Shown: piece after piece, positions 59,638 to 64,000 of the stretch | How the letters are laid out: every line of letters begins with the position of its first letter | How positions within the stretch are numbered: position 1 is the stretch's first letter | DNA from: Lysobacter avium | Lineage (GTDB): Bacteria; Pseudomonadota; Gammaproteobacteria; Xanthomonadales; Xanthomonadaceae | Reading direction: 5' to 3' | DNA: 64,000 bases | NCBI RefSeq assembly: GCF_015209745.1 | Contig: NZ_CP063657.1 | Location: 2,666,001 to 2,730,000, forward strand | Position numbers and translations under genes: made by a program | The notes under the pieces: model-generated | What the model was told of the DNA's origin: nothing | Databases searched by the model: none | What the model saw: the letters and a program-made list of their open reading frames with translations, nothing else

Positions 59638-61071
59638 TCAGGCGATGGGATGGCCCATCCAGGACAGCATCACCGAGGCGATGCCGAAATAGATCAGGAT
59701 GCCGATGCCATCGGCCAGCGAGGTGATCAGCGGGGAACTGGCAGAGGCCGGGTCGGCCTTGAACTTGTTCAGCAGGAACGGCAGCGACATGCCCATGACG
59801 CTGCCCACCAGCACGATCAGCAGCATCGTCGTGGCCACCACCAGGGCGATCGCCGGGCCGCCGCGGAACAGGCCGATCGCGCTGACCGCAAAGGCCATCG
59901 TCAGGCCCAGCAGGGTCGACACGACCAGCTCGCGCACCAGCATGCTGCCCCAGTCGCGCATCTCCACATCGCCGGTGGCCAGTGCGCGCACCATCAGCGT
60001 GGCGGACTGGGCACCGGCGTTGCCGCCGCTGGCGATCAGCAGCGGCAGGAAGAACACCAGCGCCATGTTGGCGGCAATCAGGTCCTCGAAGTGGGCGATT
60101 CCAGCCCCGGAAAACAGGTTCGCGAACACCAGCAGGACCAGCCAGTAAACGCGCTGGCGATACAGCAGGGACACCGTGGCGTCCTTCATGCTCATCGTCA
60201 GCGTGCCGAGGGTACCGCCGGACTTGTGGAAGTCCTCGGTGGCCTCGGCCTCGGCCACGTCCATCGCGTCATCGGAGGTCACGATGCCGACCATGCGCTC
60301 CTCGCGGTCGATGACCGGCAGGGCGATGAAGTCGTAACGGGCGATCTTGTTCGCCGCCTCGACCTGGTCGGCATCCACGTACACGGTGACCGGGTTGGGC
60401 GCCATGACCTCCAGCACCGGGGTGTCCGGATCGGCCAGGATCAGGCGGCGCAGGGTGGCCACGCCGATCAGGTGGCGGTCGTGGTCGACCACGTAGGAGG
60501 TGTAGATGGTCTCCTTGTCCGGCGCGACCCGGCGCAGCTCGGCGATCGCCTGGCCTGCGGTCAGGTCCGGGGTCAGGGTCGCGTACTCGGAGGTCATCAG
60601 CGCGCCGACGCTGTCGCGCGGGTAGCTGGCAAGGCGCCGGATGTCGTCGCGCTCGGCCTGCGCCAACGCCGGCAGCAACCGCTCGCGGCGGTCCGCCGGC
60701 AGGGTGTTGAACAGGTCCACGCGCTCGTCGGCGGACATCAGGTTGAGCAGCTCCAGCACCTGCGGTCGCGGCATGCCGGCAACCAGCTCGGTCTGCAGCT
60801 CCAGCGGCAGGTAGCCGAACAGCAGCGCGAGCTGGTCGGCCGTGATCAGCGGCAGCACCTGCGCCTGCTGCTCGGGCTCCAGGCGGGTCAGTACATCGGC
60901 CAGATCGGCTGCAAGGACATCGGCCAGCTCGCCTCGCAGCGACTCGCCGTCACCGCGCTCCAGTTCAGCGGCGATCGCGTCCGCTACAAGATCGGCGTCG
61001 AAGTTGCCTTCCGCGTCAGCCCGGTACAGGAGGCGTGTGTCGGGCTTTTTCTTCTTCTTGAGGTTGATCAC
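59638..61071 (-). CDS. mgtE: Magnesium transporter MgtE
   Basis: 477 residues from a GTG at 61071 with GGAGG seven nt upstream; the N-terminus begins with a run of lysines. Order of domains: an MgtE N-domain (ADLADVLTRLEPEQQAQVLPLI), a CBS pair (VGALMTSEYATLTPDLT; VMAPNPVTVYVDADQ) and five membrane helices with the SLLYRQRVYWLVLLVFANLFSGAG and GNAGAQSATLMVRALATGD pore segments. MgtE is a Mg2+-gated Mg2+ channel of the inner membrane. It follows mnmG after an unusually long 252-nt gap. Confidence 0.94.
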   Translation of the reverse strand: MINLKKKKKPDTRLLYRADAEGNFDADLVADAIAAELERGDGESLRGELADVLAADLADVLTRLEPEQQAQVLPLITADQLALLFGYLPLELQTELVAGMPRPQVLELLNLMSADERVDLFNTLPADRRERLLPALAQAERDDIRRLASYPRDSVGALMTSEYATLTPDLTAGQAIAELRRVAPDKETIYTSYVVDHDRHLIGVATLRRLILADPDTPVLEVMAPNPVTVYVDADQVEAANKIARYDFIALPVIDREERMVGIVTSDDAMDVAEAEATEDFHKSGGTLGTLTMSMKDATVSLLYRQRVYWLVLLVFANLFSGAGIAHFEDLIAANMALVFFLPLLIASGGNAGAQSATLMVRALATGDVEMRDWGSMLVRELVVSTLLGLTMAFAVSAIGLFRGGPAIALVVATTMLLIVLVGSVMGMSLPFLLNKFKADPASASSPLITSLADGIGILIYFGIASVMLSWMGHPIA

Positions 61072-61323
61072 AGGGTGCCTCCGGATGTCGCGAACGTGGC
61101 GACCACGGAGGCGTGCAGCGCCGGCTTATCGGATCGCTACAGGCTCCACGTACCGCCAGGGACGCGCGCGGTCCATGGTGTAGGGGAAAATTCCAGGTCG
61201 ACTCGGTCTGTCCACGGTGCGGGCATGGCCGGAGGAAACGGGCCCCGGCAGCCGCCGAAGTCTAGGAACCGGCGCCGCCGGGGTCAACCGGCACGCCGCC
61301 TCCCGGGTTCGCGTTAGGCAGGG
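61072..61323 (-). other. Long mgtE leader/mnmG-mgtE intergenic region
   Basis: 252 nt between codirectional mnmG and mgtE without a credible gene. An inverted repeat CCCCGGC (61243-61249) / GCCGGGG (61277-61283) near mnmG could be a terminator stem, though no U tract follows. The remaining ~170 nt would be the mgtE 5' leader. I did not recognise M-box or other Mg riboswitch core sequences. Confidence 0.4.
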
Positions 61324-63213
61324 TCAGGCGACCCGGTGACGCCGCGCGCCCACCAGGTGCACCAGCAGCAACGAGATCGCCGCCGGCGTCATGCCGGGGA
61401 TGCGCTGGGCCTGACCGACCGTTTGCGGCCGCACCTGCTCCAGCTTGCCGGCCAGCTCCGCCGACAGCCCGTGGACCCGGCCGTAGTCGAAATCCCCGGC
61501 GATCGGCGTGGTTTCGTGGCGGATCTGGCGCGCGATCTCTGCATTCTGCCGGTCCAGGTAGCCGGCGTACTTCACCCCGATCTGTACCTGCTCGGCAACT
61601 GCCGGATCCGCCACGCCCGGACCCAGCGAGGGCACCGATACCAGCCGGAGGTAATCGATTTCCGGACGCTTGAGGAGGTCGCGCGCACTGGTCTCGCGGC
61701 TGAGCTCGATGCCCAGGCCGCTGGCGACCTCGGTGCCCAGCGCGTTGCCCGGCGACATCCAGATCGCACCCAGCCGGGCGTTCTCCGCCTCGATCGCGTC
61801 GCGCTTGGCGGCGAACGCATCCCAGCGGGCATCACCCACCAGCCCAAGCTCGCGCCCGGTCGCGGTCAGGCGCAGGTCCGCATTGTCCTCGCGCAGCTGC
61901 AGGCGGTATTCGGCGCGGCTGGTGAACATCCGGTAGGGCTCGGTGGTGCCGTGGGTGATCAGGTCATCCACCAGCACACCGATGTAGGCCTCATCCCGGC
62001 GCGGGCACCACCCCTCGTGGCCCTGCACCTGCCGGGCCGCATTGACGCCAGCCAGCAGGCCCTGCGCGGCGGCCTCCTCATACCCGGTGGTGCCGTTGAT
62101 CTGGCCGGCGAAGAACAGCCCCTGCACCGCCTTGGTCTCCAGGCTCGCCTTCAGGCCGCGCGGGTCGAAATAGTCGTACTCGATCGCGTAGCCGGCGCGG
62201 GTGACATGGGCGTTCTCGAAGCCGCGGATCGAGCGCACCAGTTCCAGTTGCACGTCAAAGGGCAGCGAAGTGGAAATGCCGTTGGGGTAGATCTCCGTCA
62301 CCCCAAGGCCTTCGGGTTCCACAAAGATCTGGTGGCTGGCCTTCTCGGCAAAACGCACCACCTTGTCCTCGATGGACGGGCAGTAGCGCGGACCGATGCC
62401 GTCGATCTGGCCGGTGTAGAGGGGAGACCGGTCCAGCGCGCCGCGGATGATCTCGTGGGTGCGTTCGCAGGTCTCGGCGATCCAGCACGACACCTGGCGC
62501 GGGTGGTCGGCGTGCGAGCCCATGAAGGACATCACCGGGCGCGGGTCATCGCCGGGCTGCTCGACCATGACCGAGTAGTCCAGGCTGCGGCCGTCGATGC
62601 GCGGCGGGGTGCCGGTCTTCAGCCGGTCGACCACGAAGGGACCCTCGCGCAGCCGCGCTGCCAGGGTGACTGAGGGTGGGTCCCCGACCCGGCCCCCGGA
62701 ATGCGTGGTCAGGCCGACGTGGATCTTGCCGGCGAGAAAGGTCCCGGCCGTGAGCACGACCGCAGGTGCGCGGAATCGCAACCCGGCCTGCGTGGTCACG
62801 CCGCGCACCTGGCCGGCGTCGAAGTCGATATCGTCCACCGCGGACTGGAACACGGTCAGACCCGGCTGGCGCTCGACCGCCGCGCGGATGAAGGCGCGAT
62901 ACAGGCTGCGGTCGGCTTGGCAACGCGTCGCCCGTACCGCCGGTCCCTTGCTCGCATTGAGCCGGCGCCACTGGATCCCCGCGGCGTCGGCTGCATGCGC
63001 CATCACTCCACCCAACGCGTCGATCTCGCGCACGAGATGGCCCTTGCCGATCCCGCCGATGGCCGGATTGCAACTCATCGCACCGATCGTCTCGATGTTG
63101 TGCGTCAGCAGGAGGGTGCGGGCACCAGCGCGCGCTGCCGCCAGGGCCGCTTCGGTTCCCGCATGGCCGCCGCCGACCACGATCACGTCATATTGGTAGA
63201 AGTCGTTTTTCAT
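61324..63213 (-). CDS. mnmG: tRNA uridine-5-carboxymethylaminomethyl(34) synthesis enzyme MnmG
   Basis: 629 residues (E. coli 629). The start at 63213 ([24 protein letters not shown]) is the family start; a 20-codon upstream extension is unlikely. The FAD-binding GGGHAG motif, the [22 protein letters not shown] signature, the [13 protein letters not shown] [17 protein letters not shown] and the C-terminal [37 protein letters not shown] are clear. With MnmE it modifies U34 in tRNAs reading split codon boxes. A TACAAT hexamer on its strand at 63291-63286 may be the -10. Confidence 0.97.
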   Translation of the reverse strand: MKNDFYQYDVIVVGGGHAGTEAALAAARAGARTLLLTHNIETIGAMSCNPAIGGIGKGHLVREIDALGGVMAHAADAAGIQWRRLNASKGPAVRATRCQADRSLYRAFIRAAVERQPGLTVFQSAVDDIDFDAGQVRGVTTQAGLRFRAPAVVLTAGTFLAGKIHVGLTTHSGGRVGDPPSVTLAARLREGPFVVDRLKTGTPPRIDGRSLDYSVMVEQPGDDPRPVMSFMGSHADHPRQVSCWIAETCERTHEIIRGALDRSPLYTGQIDGIGPRYCPSIEDKVVRFAEKASHQIFVEPEGLGVTEIYPNGISTSLPFDVQLELVRSIRGFENAHVTRAGYAIEYDYFDPRGLKASLETKAVQGLFFAGQINGTTGYEEAAAQGLLAGVNAARQVQGHEGWCPRRDEAYIGVLVDDLITHGTTEPYRMFTSRAEYRLQLREDNADLRLTATGRELGLVGDARWDAFAAKRDAIEAENARLGAIWMSPGNALGTEVASGLGIELSRETSARDLLKRPEIDYLRLVSVPSLGPGVADPAVAEQVQIGVKYAGYLDRQNAEIARQIRHETTPIAGDFDYGRVHGLSAELAGKLEQVRPQTVGQAQRIPGMTPAAISLLLVHLVGARRHRVA

Positions 63214-63381
63214 GTCGCCAACCAGGCAGTCGGGGTACGCCGTGGACGCGCAGGACGCCGAAACCGGCGCCAACGCAGGGAAGGAATTGTACGCCGATCA
63301 ATCACTTGCCACGAAAACCGGCGCGGGCTGAGAGGAGTCAAAAGCCGTCGCCACGGGACCGATTTCACGTCGCGGTCAACC

Positions 63382-63397
63382 TTGGCACGCTTCGTGC
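63382..63397 (+). promoter_or_regulatory. Sigma-54 (RpoN) type -24/-12 promoter
   Basis: TTGGCACGCTTCGTGC has GG and GC dinucleotides separated by exactly ten bases, and matches the consensus TGGCACG-N4-TTGC except for the first T of the -12 box. It points rightwards into a region without a protein-coding gene but with an intrinsic terminator about 110 nt downstream. Confidence 0.65.
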
Positions 63398-63408
63398 GTT
63401 ATCACTCC

Positions 63409-63520
63409 TGCACCCAACGGGGCAGGCGCCAGGCGCCGGTCGGGATTGGAACAGGGCCGACCATGTGCCCGTCGGGGAAGCACCAGGGTCGAATGTCGGG
63501 GGACATTCGGCCCTTTTTTT
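63409..63520 (+). ncRNA. Candidate sigma-54-dependent small RNA, about 110 nt
   Basis: The start is inferred as ~12 nt after the -12 element; the end is the terminator U tract. Between them the sequence can fold: an outer stem ACGGGGCA (63417-63424) with TGCCCGT (63466-63472), enclosing GGTCGG (63438-63443) with CCGACC (63457-63462), then the terminator stem. No ribosome site plus credible coding frame is seen. It lies between divergently oriented mnmG and the right end. It does not match 4.5S, 6S, tmRNA or RNase P that I can recognise. Confidence 0.5.
63486..63520 (+). terminator. Strong rho-independent terminator
   Basis: A 12-bp stem (GGGTCGAATGTC / GACATTCGGCCC, one G-U pair), a four-G loop and seven Ts at 63514-63520. 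It ends the candidate small RNA; no plus-strand protein gene lies upstream of it for it to serve. Confidence 0.9.
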
Positions 63521-63806
63521 GTCTTCGGGTTGAACGCGATCACACTTTGCGCAGGACGCCGCGCGTCGGAGCAACACCCGAAACGCAACGCTTCCACCTG
63601 GACACGGCGTCACCATTGGTCGCCCAGAATGGCGAAAGCCCCGCGTGACGGGGCTTTCGGGTGTAGGCGCCGATGCCGGACAAGGGCGGAACAGGGGGGA
63701 TCCGAGATTCCTTGTCGGGCATCAGCATTGAAACGATAACTGATTACGTCGCATTGCGACGTTGTTTGTCAATAGCAGGCCCGCAATGCCCGGTCGACGC
63801 TTCCGG
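63521..63806. other. Non-coding stretch with two further hairpins
   Basis: No credible gene. A 10-bp perfect stem CGAAAGCCCC / GGGGCTTTCG (63633-63642 / 63650-63659) has the A/T-flanked form of bidirectional terminators but no separate U tract. A second palindrome, ACGTC-GCATTGC-GACGT (63746-63762), is followed by TTGTTTG. Around 63725-63775 the base composition is AT-richer than the surroundings. Confidence 0.5.
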
Positions 63807-64000
63807 CTACTCGACCTGCCGCGAGGTACGCGCGCGCTCGATCATCCGATCGGAACGCGAATTGCGCGAACCCTGGCTGGGAGGAGCGGCCGGTCGACTG
63901 GGCATTGCGGCGGGGCGCGGCTGCGCTGGAACCGGATTGCGTATCACGGCCGAACTCGGTCGGTTGCCGGCGGGCGGCGTCGACCGCTGGATGCGCTCGC
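63807..64000 (-). CDS. Possible C-terminus of a Pro/Arg-rich protein, cut by the right edge
   Basis: A minus-strand frame open from the window edge ends in a TAG at 63809-63807 and gives 63 residues rich in Pro, Arg, Ser and Ala (for example QPRPAAMPSRPAAPPSQG, then RSDRMIERARTSRQVE). The composition suggests a disordered tail of a larger protein, perhaps an envelope or DUF3300/FecR-like protein. A second frame on the same strand is also open to about 63770 with similar codon bias, so the frame choice is uncertain. Confidence 0.35.
   Translation of the reverse strand, partial: ERIQRSTPPAGNRPSSAVIRNPVPAQPRPAAMPSRPAAPPSQGSRNSRSDRMIERARTSRQVE

Noticed and set aside
61072..61323. M-box magnesium riboswitch
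   Set aside because: None of the conserved core sequences could be recognised in the minus-strand leader.
63409..63520. 4.5S (SRP) RNA
   Set aside because: A GGGGAAGCA motif is suggestive, but the conserved asymmetric and symmetric loop sequences around it are missing and the stem layout differs.
63306..63739. Short plus-strand frames of 60-100 codons near the right end
   Set aside because: No ribosome sites, they run through the terminator hairpin, and their composition is not gene-like.

Overview
The window is 64 kb of GC-rich chromosome, probably from a member of the Xanthomonadaceae/Lysobacteraceae (Lysobacter, Luteimonas or a close relative). Third codon positions are strongly GC-biased, GTG and TTG starts are common, and the gene set fits the group: OleB/OleC/OleD olefin enzymes, GlyQ/GlyS, RdgC, PlsB, SpeA/SpeE, aceBA under a divergent LysR gene, ubiK-comM beside a PII gene, and tamAB. 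No phage, plasmid, transposase, CRISPR, rRNA or tRNA was seen.

Left part (1-16.2 kb, all plus strand). A very large trimeric autotransporter adhesin, cut by the left edge, has nearly identical kilobase modules and a collagen-like Gly-X-Y stretch. It is followed by a secreted subtilase, a lipoprotein acid phosphatase, an unrecognised lipoprotein, plsB, cfa, a lipoprotein alpha/beta hydrolase, rdgC and a YgjP-like metalloprotein.

16.2-30.6 kb. A minus-strand hemH-hydrolase pair is followed by a SYLF-domain protein and the tatABC-RDD operon on the plus strand. Next come two paralogous membrane proteins and a TTG-initiated glutamine amidotransferase on the minus strand, glyQS on the plus strand, and oleB-oleC on the minus strand.

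30.5-47.3 kb. argS and a SPOR protein are followed by a beta-hydroxyacid dehydrogenase, divergent speA/speE, a PII-DUF4153 pair, ubiK-comM and a small Tudor-like protein. The glyoxylate shunt operon aceBA is divergent from a LysR regulator across an AT-rich control region. A family 2 glycosyltransferase follows.

47.4-64 kb. A minus-strand run holds a lysophospholipid-type acyltransferase, arfB, truC, ubiB, ubiJ and oleD. Then tamA-tamB (plus), a REP-like inverted pair, and ribA, mgtE and mnmG (minus). At the right end there is no convincing full gene for about 600 bases; this stretch holds a sigma-54-type promoter followed by a structured region and a strong intrinsic terminator, which I read as a candidate small RNA. 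A possible partial gene runs off the right edge.

How it fits together: many genes serve the envelope (adhesin, TAM, Tat, phospholipid synthesis and cyclopropanation, acyltransferases, lipoproteins). The oleB-oleC and oleD genes belong to one long-chain olefin pathway but lie about 21 kb apart, with no oleA in the window. The most interesting leads are the candidate sigma-54 small RNA, the collagen-containing adhesin with its recent module duplications, the split ole pathway and the aceBA/LysR control region.
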